Virus record (IMG/VR): IMGVR_UViG_3300032316_000113
Span: 1 to 32,052 of that record
Reading direction: 5' to 3' (one strand)
Length of the DNA: 32,052 nucleotides
Source of the DNA: a virus
Each line of letters begins with the position of its first letter. Position 1 is the stretch's first letter. Of the stretch, positions 14,905 through 21,507 are shown one piece after another. Below the pieces are notes generated by a model. It was not told the DNA's origin. It saw only the letters and a list, made by a program, of their open reading frames with translations, and searched no databases. Both the position numbers and the translations under genes were made by a program.

Positions 14905-15559
14905 GTCAGACCTAACAAAAAAGGTTATTGACAGGAATTTTTACAATAGCGGTCACGACGCGCATTGTTATCTTATTGACAATGGAAGCGACGAAGAACA
15001 GTTTACCGAAATACAAAAATATTACAATTGGCATTATTCAAATTGGTCACTTCATAAAAGGGGTATTGCCGCAGGTGTCAATTTTGGTTTATCTATAACA
15101 CAGGAATACGACGGCGTTTGTATATTGGCAAATGACATACTATTGCCAACCAATTGGTTGTCAAATTGGGTTATGTTTTCAAAACGTGTGTCAAAAACAG
15201 GCATTATTGGCATACATTGCGTTGAAGAATTGCCGCCATTGGTTGACGGAATTCATAAAACACACGTACCATTTGGAAATAATTTTATAACAAGGGAATT
15301 AATTGATACGATTGGCGGTTATAATACCGAATACGACCCTTACGGAATGCAAGACAGGGATTATGCAGAACGCGCAATTATTGCCGGGTTTACTAATTAT
15401 TATTTACCTGAATTAAGTTCAGAACATATTGGACACGACGTTGGCAACGGTACAGAATACAGACGTATGAAGGACGAAAGTTTAATGCGCGCACAGGCAG
15501 TTTGGGAAAAATACCAACCAATTTATCATTATGAAAAACTAATTAAATGCGCATTTTAG
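14870..15559 (+). CDS. GT2-like (GT-A fold) glycosyltransferase
   Basis: This 229-residue protein shows the GT-A pattern: N-terminal strand MKIAVILLTQNRSDLTKKVI, the nucleotide-binding DNGSDEE (37-43), a DxD-like CILANDILLP (85-94, Asn88-Asp89) and the acceptor-side GMQDRDYAERA (159-169), corresponding to the ED motif of GT2 enzymes. It transfers a sugar from a nucleotide sugar to an unknown acceptor. The variant NDI and QD motifs are worth noting. It overlaps both flanking genes, so the four-gene set is probably co-translated. Confidence 0.75.
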   Translation: MKIAVILLTQNRSDLTKKVIDRNFYNSGHDAHCYLIDNGSDEEQFTEIQKYYNWHYSNWSLHKRGIAAGVNFGLSITQEYDGVCILANDILLPTNWLSNWVMFSKRVSKTGIIGIHCVEELPPLVDGIHKTHVPFGNNFITRELIDTIGGYNTEYDPYGMQDRDYAERAIIAGFTNYYLPELSSEHIGHDVGNGTEYRRMKDESLMRAQAVWEKYQPIYHYEKLIKCAF

Positions 15560-16554
15560 CGATTACGAGCAAAACAAGTGGGGTTGGTTATCATAGGATT
15601 ATGATGCCATTGGTAAATATGAAGAAGGATTATTGTTTAATGACCGATACAATAAGCGAAGAAACTTTTGAAGGAAATTATGACATTGTTGTTATGAATC
15701 GTATGTTGGCAAACATAACGCCCGAACAAATGTTTGAATGGCGCAAAAAGTACGGTTTTAAATTAGTAGTTGACAACGACGATTATTGGAAGCTTGACCC
15801 TTCACATATACTTTATGAACGATATGTTTTAAACGACGTCCCGCAACAAATAATTAATTGGCTGAAGATTGCCGACCTTTGCACAGTTACGCACGAACGA
15901 TTGGCTGAAGAAGTTTACGCATATAATCAGAATGTTGAAATATTACCAAATGCGATTCCATACGGCGAAGAACAATTTAAGGATTACAAAATAGAATCAG
16001 ACCTTGTTCGTTTGTTTTGGTCAGGTTCGGGAACGCACGGGAAGGATATGGAAATTTTACGCAACCCAATGAAGCGAATCAATTTCCCGGTTAAAACTAT
16101 AATTGCAGGGTATAACGAAGGTGAAAAGCCAATTTGGGACGGAATGATTGCGGCATTTACTAACGGATTGAAACTGAACCCTAAAATATACAATTACAAC
16201 GAAGTTACTTCATATATGGCGGCTTATTGCGATTCTGACATTTCAGTTATTCCGTTAATAGATTCCAAATTTAATTCAATGAAGTCTAATTTGAAGGTAC
16301 TTGAAACTGCGGCAAAGAAGAACCCGGCAATTGTCAGTAACGTTCACCCGTACAAGGGTTTTTATCCCGCCTGTCACGTCAACAGTCAAAAGGATTGGTA
16401 TTATTGGATAAAGTTGTTAACCAAAGACCCTGACGCCCGTAAAAGCTACGGAAATGCATTATATGACTATTGCAATAAGAACTTCAACTTGCACGAAGTA
16501 AACAAACGCCGTTTTGCTATTTACAATAAACTAATTAGCAATGCCGGTAATTAA
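15547..16554 (+). CDS. GT-B glycosyltransferase (GT4-like)
   Basis: This 335-residue protein has the two-domain GT-B layout. The N-terminal domain starts MRILAITSKTSGVGYHRIMM and includes VDNDDYW (75-81). The linker LPNAIPYG (133-140) is typical of GT4-like enzymes. The C-terminal nucleotide-sugar domain has FWSGSGTHGKDMEIL (157-171), DISVIPLID (231-239) and SNLKVLETAAKKNPAIVSNV, equivalent to the donor-binding E-x7-E region but with Lys246 where the first Glu is expected. It ends the sugar cassette and overlaps the next gene by 14 bp. Confidence 0.75.
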   Translation: MRILAITSKTSGVGYHRIMMPLVNMKKDYCLMTDTISEETFEGNYDIVVMNRMLANITPEQMFEWRKKYGFKLVVDNDDYWKLDPSHILYERYVLNDVPQQIINWLKIADLCTVTHERLAEEVYAYNQNVEILPNAIPYGEEQFKDYKIESDLVRLFWSGSGTHGKDMEILRNPMKRINFPVKTIIAGYNEGEKPIWDGMIAAFTNGLKLNPKIYNYNEVTSYMAAYCDSDISVIPLIDSKFNSMKSNLKVLETAAKKNPAIVSNVHPYKGFYPACHVNSQKDWYYWIKLLTKDPDARKSYGNALYDYCNKNFNLHEVNKRRFAIYNKLISNAGN

Positions 16555-16966
16555 ATGTTCAAACGGGAAATACAGAATTGGGTCAGGTGCTTGTATTTAT
16601 GATACAGAAGAAAAGGCAAACAAAGTTTGGGCGGCAATATTAGCTTCAGGCGCTTACGTTGCGGATTCATACACCGATTACCCGGAAGCAGCAACAAACA
16701 ACGCAAAAAGGGCGTTAAAATACGCAGAAACAAATGGTTGGGGTGAATGCGGAACACCTGTTGGCAAAGCAAGGGCAAACCAATTGGCAAACAAAGAACC
16801 AATTTCACGTGACACGATTGCACGAATGGCGTCTTTTCAGCGTCACCAACAAAATAAGGACGTGCCATACGAAGAAGGTTGCGGCGGATTAATGTGGGAC
16901 GCGTGGGGTGGAACTGAAGGTATTGAATGGGCGCAAAGGAAATTAAAACAAATTGACAACCAATAA
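16541..16966 (+). CDS. conserved phage protein with two head-protein-associated modules
   Basis: This 141-residue protein joins two short modules that I recall as parts of larger phage head morphogenesis or protease proteins. Module 1 is CSNGKYRIGSGACIYDTEEK (6-25). Module 2 runs from YPEAATNNAKRALKYAETNG (48-67), through GTPVGKARANQLAN and ISRDTIARMASF, to GCGGLMWDAWGG (113-124). Here they stand alone beside the packaging genes. Function unknown; a structural or DNA-binding role in head assembly is the best guess. Confidence 0.6.
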   Translation: MPVIKCSNGKYRIGSGACIYDTEEKANKVWAAILASGAYVADSYTDYPEAATNNAKRALKYAETNGWGECGTPVGKARANQLANKEPISRDTIARMASFQRHQQNKDVPYEEGCGGLMWDAWGGTEGIEWAQRKLKQIDNQ

Positions 16967-17148
16967 TGGAATACTTTATTCAGTTTTATAACTTCAGGAT
17001 TTCAATTCATTTATTGCCGCGCAACATATTGTTAGGCATAAACATTGGTGAAGCAATTGATGAAAATAAACAATTCCATAATTCAGTTGCAATTGGCTTA
17101 ATATTTGTCGCATTTAGTTTTACCCTATTTGATGAAAAATTATACTAA
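16966..17148 (+). CDS. hypothetical small membrane-associated protein
   Basis: This 60-residue product has a hydrophobic C-terminal segment (VAIGLIFVAFSFTLF, about 41-55) and a moderately hydrophobic N-terminus. It begins at the preceding stop (1-bp overlap) and overlaps the HNH gene by 17 bp. No family recognised. Confidence 0.5.
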   Translation: MEYFIQFYNFRISIHLLPRNILLGINIGEAIDENKQFHNSVAIGLIFVAFSFTLFDEKLY

Positions 17149-17389
17149 AATTTATTTGGATTACTTTGGGTGCGGAATTGAAGATTTTATTCCGTGTGAA
17201 GTATGCGGACAAAAAGCGGTTGACATTCACCATATTGAAGCAAGGGGAATGGGCGGAACAAAAGAAAAGGACAAAATTGAAAATTTAATGGCGCTTTGTC
17301 GTTATTGTCACGTCGTTATGGGGGACACAAAGACACATTTGGAATATTTAAAAGATAAGCATAAAAAGGCAATAAATGGCAAAGATTAA
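17132..17389 (+). CDS. HNH endonuclease
   Basis: This 85-residue nuclease has CEVC (22-25), the catalytic DIHHIEARGMGG (31-42, His33/His34), Asn51 and CRYCH (56-60), a complete HNH beta-beta-alpha-metal site with a structural zinc. I prefer ATG 17132; the earlier TTG at 17105 would extend into the previous gene. HNH proteins next to terminase genes are known to assist DNA cutting during packaging in HK97-like phages, which is the likely role here. Confidence 0.85.
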   Translation: MKNYTKIYLDYFGCGIEDFIPCEVCGQKAVDIHHIEARGMGGTKEKDKIENLMALCRYCHVVMGDTKTHLEYLKDKHKKAINGKD

Positions 17390-17498
17390 AGGGGACAGTC
17401 AAAAGACTAATTTCGGTAAAAGAAAGTGCGGACACGCAAAAAAAAGCTTTAACAAACACAATCCACGACCAAAGGCGTACAAAGGTCAGGGAAGGTAA
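17376..17498 (+). CDS. small basic protein before terminase
   Basis: This 40-residue protein, strongly basic (FGKRKCGHAKKSFNKHNPRP, 13-32, then KAYKGQGR), overlaps the HNH gene end by 14 bp. I recall similar short proteins ending in KYRGQGR beside terminase genes of Bacteroidota phages, which supports it as real. The charge suggests DNA or RNA binding during packaging. Single Cys and two His are visible, too few for a clear zinc site. Confidence 0.55.
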   Translation: MAKIKGDSQKTNFGKRKCGHAKKSFNKHNPRPKAYKGQGR

Positions 17499-17513
17499 AA
17501 CAAAGGTATTACA

Positions 17514-17894
17514 ATGGCAAAGATAGTCAAACAAAAACACGGTGGAACATTAAAGGTGCTTCAGAAAGGCGAAACGGCAAACCCGAACGGGCGACCGCGT
17601 AAGTATGTCAGCCTATTAAAAGAACAGGGGTACAAATTAGCTGAAATAAACGATTCAATTCAGGTTCTTATGTCAATGACTGACAATGAATTAATAAGCG
17701 TTGCGGGTAACCCTGAAGCAACAGTATTAGAAAAGACAGTTGCAAAGGCAATCATTAAGTCAATGAATAATGGCAGTCTATATTCAATGGACACGCTTTT
17801 GTCACGTGTATATGGCAAACCAAAAGAACAGGTTGACGTACAACAGGATTCACGAATTGAAGTTGTATTTGTTGACGGCAAAACAATTCTGTAA
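17514..17894 (+). CDS. terS: terminase small subunit-like protein (DUF5681-like)
   Basis: This 126-residue protein begins with a basic segment and the GETANPNGRPRKYVSLLKEQ pattern (19-38) of DUF5681-type proteins found beside large terminases. It is followed by helices (LMSMTDNELISVAGNPEATV) and a strand-rich tail RIEVVFVDGKTIL. The small terminase recognises phage DNA and regulates the motor. Its stop is directly followed by the large subunit ATG. The classification rests on the N-terminal motif and position. Confidence 0.75.
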   Translation: MAKIVKQKHGGTLKVLQKGETANPNGRPRKYVSLLKEQGYKLAEINDSIQVLMSMTDNELISVAGNPEATVLEKTVAKAIIKSMNNGSLYSMDTLLSRVYGKPKEQVDVQQDSRIEVVFVDGKTIL

Positions 17895-19046
17895 ATGCGC
17901 ATTGAATTACCAACGCCACACGTAAACCAAAAAAAGATATTGGACGCTGAAAGGCGTTTTGTTGTCGTTATGTGCGGACGTCGTTTTGGTAAGTCTGAAT
18001 TGTCGCAAATACTTATAATCAAAGAAGCGTTAAATGGCGGACAGGTTGCATACATAACACCGACATACGGATTGGCGCAAGTATTCTTTGAACGCCTTAC
18101 AAAGGTATTACCATTTAAAAGCAATATTTCAAAGCTGAAAATCTATTGTCCCAACGAAGGGTCAATTGAATTTTTTACCGGCGAACGATTGGACAATTTG
18201 CGCGGTCGTAAGTTCCATTTGGTTATTGTTGACGAAGCTGCATTTATCCCGGATTTAGAAGACGGTTGGAATAATAGCATACGCCCGACGCTGACCGACT
18301 ATGAAGGGAAGGCGGTTTTCCTTTCAACACCACGTGGCAAAAACTTCTTTTATTCCTTGTTTATGAAACAGGGCGAAAACGATTGGCAAAGCTTTAAATT
18401 TAGCACGTACGACAACCCGCATATTAACCCGCGCGAAATAGACGAAGCACGAATTCAATTACCTGAAGTAGTATTTGAACAGGAATATATGGCGAACCCG
18501 TCAGAAAATAGCGCAAACCCTTTTGGCAACGCATTTATTAAACGCTGCGTCAAACCTATTTCAGCGCAACCAATTGTTTGTTATGGCATTGACCTTGCAA
18601 AGTCTGTGGATTTTACAGTTATAATTGGATTGGATAAGGACGGCAACGTGGCGTATTTTGACCGCTTTAAAATGGATTGGCATAACACCAAAGAAACAAT
18701 TAAAAGGTTGCCACCTGCACCAATTGTGGTGGATTCAACAGGGGTTGGCGACCCGATATTGGAAGACTTGCTTCGTGAAGGTGTAAACATTGTAGGTTTA
18801 AAGTTTACAAGTCAATCTAAACAACAATTAATGGAAGGTTTGGCGTCAGCCATTCAACAGGGACGCATTGGATTCCCTGAAGGGGTTATTGTGGACGAAT
18901 TGGACGTGTTTGAATATCAGTTTACTTCACACGGCGTAAGGTATTCAGCGCCTTCAGGATTCCACGACGATACAGTTATGGCTTTGGCTTTAGCGTGGCA
19001 AAACCACAATATCAAACGCGGTTCAGGGCGTTACGCCTTCGCTTAA
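17895..19046 (+). CDS. terL: terminase large subunit
   Basis: This 383-residue packaging motor has both domains. ATPase: Walker A CGRRFGKS (27-34), Walker B LVIVDEAA (109-116) with catalytic Glu114, and coupling motif LSTPRG (143-148). RNase H-like nuclease: GIDLAKSVDFTV with Asp233, VVDSTG with Asp280, and FHDDTVMALAL with Asp358/Asp359. It pumps DNA into the prohead through the portal and cuts the concatemer. It is on the short side for the family. The ATG abuts the small subunit stop. It is separated from the portal by the entire tail module. Confidence 0.93.
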   Translation: MRIELPTPHVNQKKILDAERRFVVVMCGRRFGKSELSQILIIKEALNGGQVAYITPTYGLAQVFFERLTKVLPFKSNISKLKIYCPNEGSIEFFTGERLDNLRGRKFHLVIVDEAAFIPDLEDGWNNSIRPTLTDYEGKAVFLSTPRGKNFFYSLFMKQGENDWQSFKFSTYDNPHINPREIDEARIQLPEVVFEQEYMANPSENSANPFGNAFIKRCVKPISAQPIVCYGIDLAKSVDFTVIIGLDKDGNVAYFDRFKMDWHNTKETIKRLPPAPIVVDSTGVGDPILEDLLREGVNIVGLKFTSQSKQQLMEGLASAIQQGRIGFPEGVIVDELDVFEYQFTSHGVRYSAPSGFHDDTVMALALAWQNHNIKRGSGRYAFA

Positions 19047-19067
19047 TCAATCATAAAAAGTTTATTT

Positions 19068-19152
19068 ATCGTTCAATTTCAGCCAAATATGACCGATAAT
19101 CGTTTAATTTGTGACCGATAAACCGTTTATCCTTATTATTTACCGTTCATCA
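19068..19152 (+). promoter_or_regulatory. phased 11-bp repeat array (operator or iteron-like)
   Basis: Four related 11-mers in the same orientation start at 19068 (ATCGTTCAATT), 19099 (ATCGTTTAATT), 19122 (ACCGTTTATCC) and 19142 (ACCGTTCATCA), spaced 31, 23 and 20 bp. GACCGATAA occurs at 19091 and 19113 (22 bp apart), and GATAAAC-C-GTTTATC (19117-19131) is a perfect palindrome around one base. The last unit is identical to 8318-8328. This is a likely regulator or initiator binding region. Confidence 0.55.
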
Positions 19153-19179
19153 CATTTTTAGAAAATACTTTGCAAAATG

Positions 19180-19212
19180 TTTGGAAGATGTATAAAACCT
19201 GTGTTATATTTG
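19180..19212 (+). promoter_or_regulatory. Bacteroidota-type promoter for 19236 onward
   Basis: TTTG (19180-19183) and TATATTTG (19205-19212) are separated by 21 bp, fitting the Bacteroidota consensus. The spacer contains AAAACCTGT (19194-19202), also present in the promoter at 8358-8389. The first ATG follows at 19236. The surrounding 19047-19235 is, at 189 bp, about equal to 30611-30796 as the longest gene-free stretch and is a candidate origin region as well. Confidence 0.72.
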
Positions 19213-19235
19213 TGGAACAATAAAAAACCAACGTT

Positions 19236-19544
19236 ATGCAAAACTTCACATTAAAATTCGGAAAGTACAAAGGGATGCAATTTTTAAACACACCCGCTTC
19301 GTATCAAAATTGGTTAGTAAGTCAGGATTGGTTTAAAATGCCTGTCGTTTTAACTGAAATGCAACAAGCACAAAAAATGGTTAGTCAATGTGCTAATAAA
19401 TTAAAAGGTTGGAATGGCTATTCAAAAGCCGGTTCAGTAGCTTATGACAATATGTTTGAAGCTGAAAAAGCTATGGACGCAGCTTATTACAATGATTCAG
19501 ACCCTTCTTCACCACGTTGGAATGGTGAATACAATTTTTTATAA
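19236..19544 (+). CDS. small protein with ExoX C-terminal/DUF3820-like motif
   Basis: This 102-residue protein is the first product of the promoter at 19180-19212. Its N-terminus (FTLKFGKYKGMQFLNTPASY, 4-23, then QNWLVSQDWFK) matches the FGKYKG...P..YL.WL pattern found in DUF3820 and at the C-terminus of exodeoxyribonuclease X-type proteins, thought to bind nucleic acid. The remainder (GWNGYSKAGSVAYDNMFEAE) is unassigned. It is a plausible early DNA-associated protein. Confidence 0.6.
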   Translation: MQNFTLKFGKYKGMQFLNTPASYQNWLVSQDWFKMPVVLTEMQQAQKMVSQCANKLKGWNGYSKAGSVAYDNMFEAEKAMDAAYYNDSDPSSPRWNGEYNFL

Positions 19545-19549
19545 CCTAT

Positions 19550-19579
19550 CCCCCGCAGGGGTGCGACTGTCCAACGCAC
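19550..19579 (+). other. two adjacent hairpins between early genes
   Basis: CCCC-GCA-GGGG (19551-19561) is directly followed by GTGCG (19561-19565) / CGCAC (19575-19579) with a 9-nt loop. They share one G, so they compete or stack. There is no T-run after them, so this is more likely RNA structure affecting stability, translation or read-through than a simple terminator. Confidence 0.45.
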
Positions 19580-19596
19580 ATTTAAAACTTATAACA

Positions 19597-19749
19597 ATGG
19601 CAAACAGACTAAAAACACAACAGGACAAATTAAACGACCATTACGCAAAAATGCAAAAGGAATATCAAAAAGAATCTTTGGGTACAGTTTGGTTCTTTAT
19701 AATTATGGGCGTTGCTTTATTATTAACCGCTTTAATTGAAAACTTATAA
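19597..19749 (+). CDS. small single-pass membrane protein
   Basis: The likely start is ATG 19597; the frame opens further upstream but those residues shadow the previous gene and the hairpins. The 50-residue product has a charged amphipathic N-terminus (RLKTQQDKLNDHYAKMQKEY, 4-23) and a C-terminal membrane helix (VWFFIIMGVALLLTALI), a tail-anchored layout. Function unknown; possibly an early superinfection or host-membrane factor. Confidence 0.55.
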   Translation: MANRLKTQQDKLNDHYAKMQKEYQKESLGTVWFFIIMGVALLLTALIENL

Positions 19750-19750
19750 T

Positions 19751-19903
19751 ATGCCATATTCAACTTGCTGCGGTGCGCACACCAATTACCCTGAAATTGA
19801 TATTTGCCCGGAATGTTTAGACCATTGCGATTGGGAAGAAGAAGACGAAGACGAAGAAGACGCTGACAATCAAATTGAACAAGATAAATTAAACAGAATT
19901 TAA
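19751..19903 (+). CDS. small zinc-ribbon-like acidic protein
   Basis: This 50-residue protein begins one base after the previous stop. It has STCCGAH (4-10) and DICPECLDHC (17-26), giving CC and CxxC pairs that could hold zinc, followed by a very acidic tail (EEEDEDEEDAD). I recall similar short proteins (YSTCCGA...CPEC) in Bacteroidota phages and hosts. Likely a protein-binding or nucleic-acid-mimic zinc ribbon; role unknown. Confidence 0.55.
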   Translation: MPYSTCCGAHTNYPEIDICPECLDHCDWEEEDEDEEDADNQIEQDKLNRI

Positions 19904-19909
19904 ACTTAC

Positions 19910-19983
19910 GCCGCCTGAAGGATTTTTTTTAATATTAAAACAAAACAAACGTAGTAATTTGGGTTCACTTTGGGCGGCTTTTT
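19910..19983 (+). terminator. possible terminator with long loop
   Basis: GCCGCC (19910-19915) can pair with GGCGGC (19973-19978), extended by AAG/CTT, and is followed by TTTTT (19979-19983). The loop of about 50 nt, which itself contains an eight-T run, is long for a standard intrinsic terminator, so it may be conditional. Confidence 0.4.
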
Positions 19984-19995
19984 AAAACAAACATT

Positions 19996-20169
19996 ATGTC
20001 AAAGAATAATTATTTAATGGGTCAGGAATATTTGCTTCGCCTTGAAAACGAATGCTTAATTGAAAGGATTGCAAAGATTGAAAAGGAATTGGGATTAAAA
20101 GAAAAGGAAATTAAAGATTTAAGGATTCAATTAAAAATGGCTAATTTAGCAATGGCAGACCTTTCTTAA
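19996..20169 (+). CDS. small coiled-coil protein
   Basis: This 57-residue frame is almost wholly helical with heptad spacing (ECLIERIAKIEKELGLKEKE, 19-38, then IKDLRIQLKMANLAM), predicted to form a short coiled coil. It lies between the terminator-like structure and the winged-helix gene with no overlap. It may dimerise on its own or with a partner. No family recognised. Confidence 0.55.
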   Translation: MSKNNYLMGQEYLLRLENECLIERIAKIEKELGLKEKEIKDLRIQLKMANLAMADLS

Positions 20170-20179
20170 AACTTATACA

Positions 20180-20542
20180 ATGATTAAAAACTTTGAAGAC
20201 ATAACCTGCGAATTGACGCCTGACGAAAAGCGTTTAGTTCCTGTAATTATCAGGGGGTTAAACCTGAAAAGCAAAGCAAACCCAATTAAAGGCGCGGAAA
20301 TAGTCGCAGCCATTAATAAGCAAAAAGAAAGGTATGGAATTAAACAATTTTCTGAACCACGTTTGCGTAAAATCGTTAACTTTATAAGGTCAGAAGGAAT
20401 ATTGCCGGTTATTGGGACGTCAAATGGTTATTATGTATCATACGACGCGGACGAACTAAACGGGCAAATTGAAAGCTTAACGCAACGCGCTGACGCGATT
20501 ATGTCAAGTGCAAACGGATTAAAAAAATGGATTACTATTTAG
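20180..20542 (+). CDS. winged-helix DNA-binding protein
   Basis: This 120-residue protein has a conserved layout I know from Bacteroidota phages: CELTPDEKRLVPVIIRGLNL (10-29), KGAEIVAAINKQ, SEPRLRKIVNFIRSEGILPV (58-77, recognition-type helix) and a wing GTSNGYYVSYD, then a dimerising helix QIESLTQRADAIMSSANGLK. It probably binds DNA and is a candidate ligand for the phased repeats at 8318-8348 and 19068-19152. The link to these sites is inference. It overlaps the next gene by 16 bp. Confidence 0.65.
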   Translation: MIKNFEDITCELTPDEKRLVPVIIRGLNLKSKANPIKGAEIVAAINKQKERYGIKQFSEPRLRKIVNFIRSEGILPVIGTSNGYYVSYDADELNGQIESLTQRADAIMSSANGLKKWITI

Positions 20543-20718
20543 AAAACGGATTTAAGGTATTTACAGAAGAATATCATTTAAAAAGGGGGTATTGCTGCAA
20601 AAATGGTTGTCGGCATTGTCCTTATCAGAAAAAAGACTTAACTTTGAATTATGAAATGGAACGAATTGACCCTTTGGCAGTACCAACAATTGATGCCAAT
20701 AATAACAAACCCGAATAA
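20527..20718 (+). CDS. DUF5522-like Cys-rich small protein
   Basis: The first 34 residues (YYLENGFKVFTEEYHLKRGY then CCKNGCRHCPY) match the DUF5522 pattern of small Bacteroidota proteins with a conserved CC...CRHCPY site that may bind metal. The rest of the 63-residue frame runs over the start of the tail chaperone gene (68-bp overlap). The protein is normally chromosomal, so a phage copy may have been acquired from a host. Function unknown. Confidence 0.6.
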   Translation: MDYYLENGFKVFTEEYHLKRGYCCKNGCRHCPYQKKDLTLNYEMERIDPLAVPTIDANNNKPE

Positions 20719-21325
20719 TGATTGGACAGAATTGGACAAGGAAGTTAAATTATTGTGCATTGTCACAGGTTTAACCGAATATCAAATTGACAGTTTAGGC
20801 ATTGAAGACTTAAAAGAATTGCGCAAAGATTTGGCGTTTTTAGACGAACCAATTGAAGGGAAGCCGGTTGACTATATTACAACCAATGGCAAAAGATACC
20901 GAATAAATTACGACATTAAAAATATGCCGTCAGCGCGTTATATTGAAAGCAAGGTATTTAGTACAGACACATTGGGAAATTTGCACAAAATAGCTGCGTC
21001 AATGGTTATCCCGCAGAAAAAAAATTGGTACGGCAAATGGATTGACGATAAGTACGACGCAAGTAAACACGAAGAATATGCGTCGGATATGCAGGAAGCG
21101 AATTTTATACACGTTTATCATTCGTTGGTTTTTTTTTATCAAGTTTACAGAAATTTGATAGAAGTTACGCGGGATTATATGAAAACGGAAATGACGACGG
21201 CGGGAATGACGACGGAACAAGCGGATTCGGTGTTGCTGCTTTTATGCGAATCTACGGGTGGCATTATACCGCCAAACTTGTTGCCGAACACGAAAATATC
21301 AGAACTTCGGAAGCTTTTGAAATGA
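20651..21325 (+). CDS. tail assembly chaperone (gpG-like)
   Basis: This 224-residue protein matches the Bacteroidota phage tail chaperone pattern: MKWNELTLWQYQQLMPI, LDKEVKLLCIVTGLTE, KPVDYITTNGKRYRINYDIK, MPSARYIESKVF and NLHKIAASMVIPQ. Such chaperones coat the tape measure during tail assembly and come as a short form and a frameshifted long form. A slippery run of nine T (21129-21137) and an open -1 frame downstream support this here. Position upstream of tail genes and tape measure agrees. Confidence 0.75.
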   Translation: MKWNELTLWQYQQLMPIITNPNNDWTELDKEVKLLCIVTGLTEYQIDSLGIEDLKELRKDLAFLDEPIEGKPVDYITTNGKRYRINYDIKNMPSARYIESKVFSTDTLGNLHKIAASMVIPQKKNWYGKWIDDKYDASKHEEYASDMQEANFIHVYHSLVFFYQVYRNLIEVTRDYMKTEMTTAGMTTEQADSVLLLLCESTGGIIPPNLLPNTKISELRKLLK

Positions 21326-21408
21326 AAACCATTGAATTTTTGAATACAATGGCGTACCTGAAGTCAAAAAATGCTTACGACCGGGAACAGGCGAAGCGGA
21401 TTAAATAA
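21130..21408 (+). CDS. -1 frame extension of tail chaperone (gpGT-like)
   Basis: From the nine-T run the -1 frame stays open to TAA 21406-21408. It encodes a D/G/N-rich linker (YENGNDDGGNDDGTSG) and then GWHYTAKLVAEHENIRTSEA and FEMKTIEFLNTMAYLKSKNA, typical of the T-domain of tail chaperones. Slippage T-TTT-TTT would join residue 162 of the upstream protein to this frame, giving about 252 residues. An internal ATG (21244) offers an alternative 54-residue product. Confidence 0.65.
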   Translation, partial: FFLSSLQKFDRSYAGLYENGNDDGGNDDGTSGFGVAAFMRIYGWHYTAKLVAEHENIRTSEAFEMKTIEFLNTMAYLKSKNAYDREQAKRIK

Positions 21409-21445
21409 GGCAGTTGTGTTTTTTTATTGAAATAAGCGAAAATTA

Positions 21446-21471
21446 CCCTGTGTTTTTACACGGGGTTTTTT
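21446..21471 (+). terminator. intrinsic terminator after tail chaperone
   Basis: CCCTGTGT (21446-21453) pairs fully with ACACGGGG (21458-21465), one G-T pair, four-T loop, followed by six T (21466-21471). This is a strong intrinsic terminator in the middle of the tail genes. Confidence 0.85.
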
Positions 21472-21507
21472 GTGCGGTATTTAGAACCAATTTACCTATT
21501 TAATGGT

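Noticed and set aside
13802-16554. Sugar cassette as a DNA hypermodification system
   Set aside because: No thymidylate-synthase-like, hydroxymethylase or kinase gene for base modification is present, so surface or virion glycan modification is the better reading.
21472-21474. GTG start for the gene after the tail chaperone
   Set aside because: It touches the terminator T-run, so most transcripts ending there could not use it; ATG 21508 begins the conserved part.
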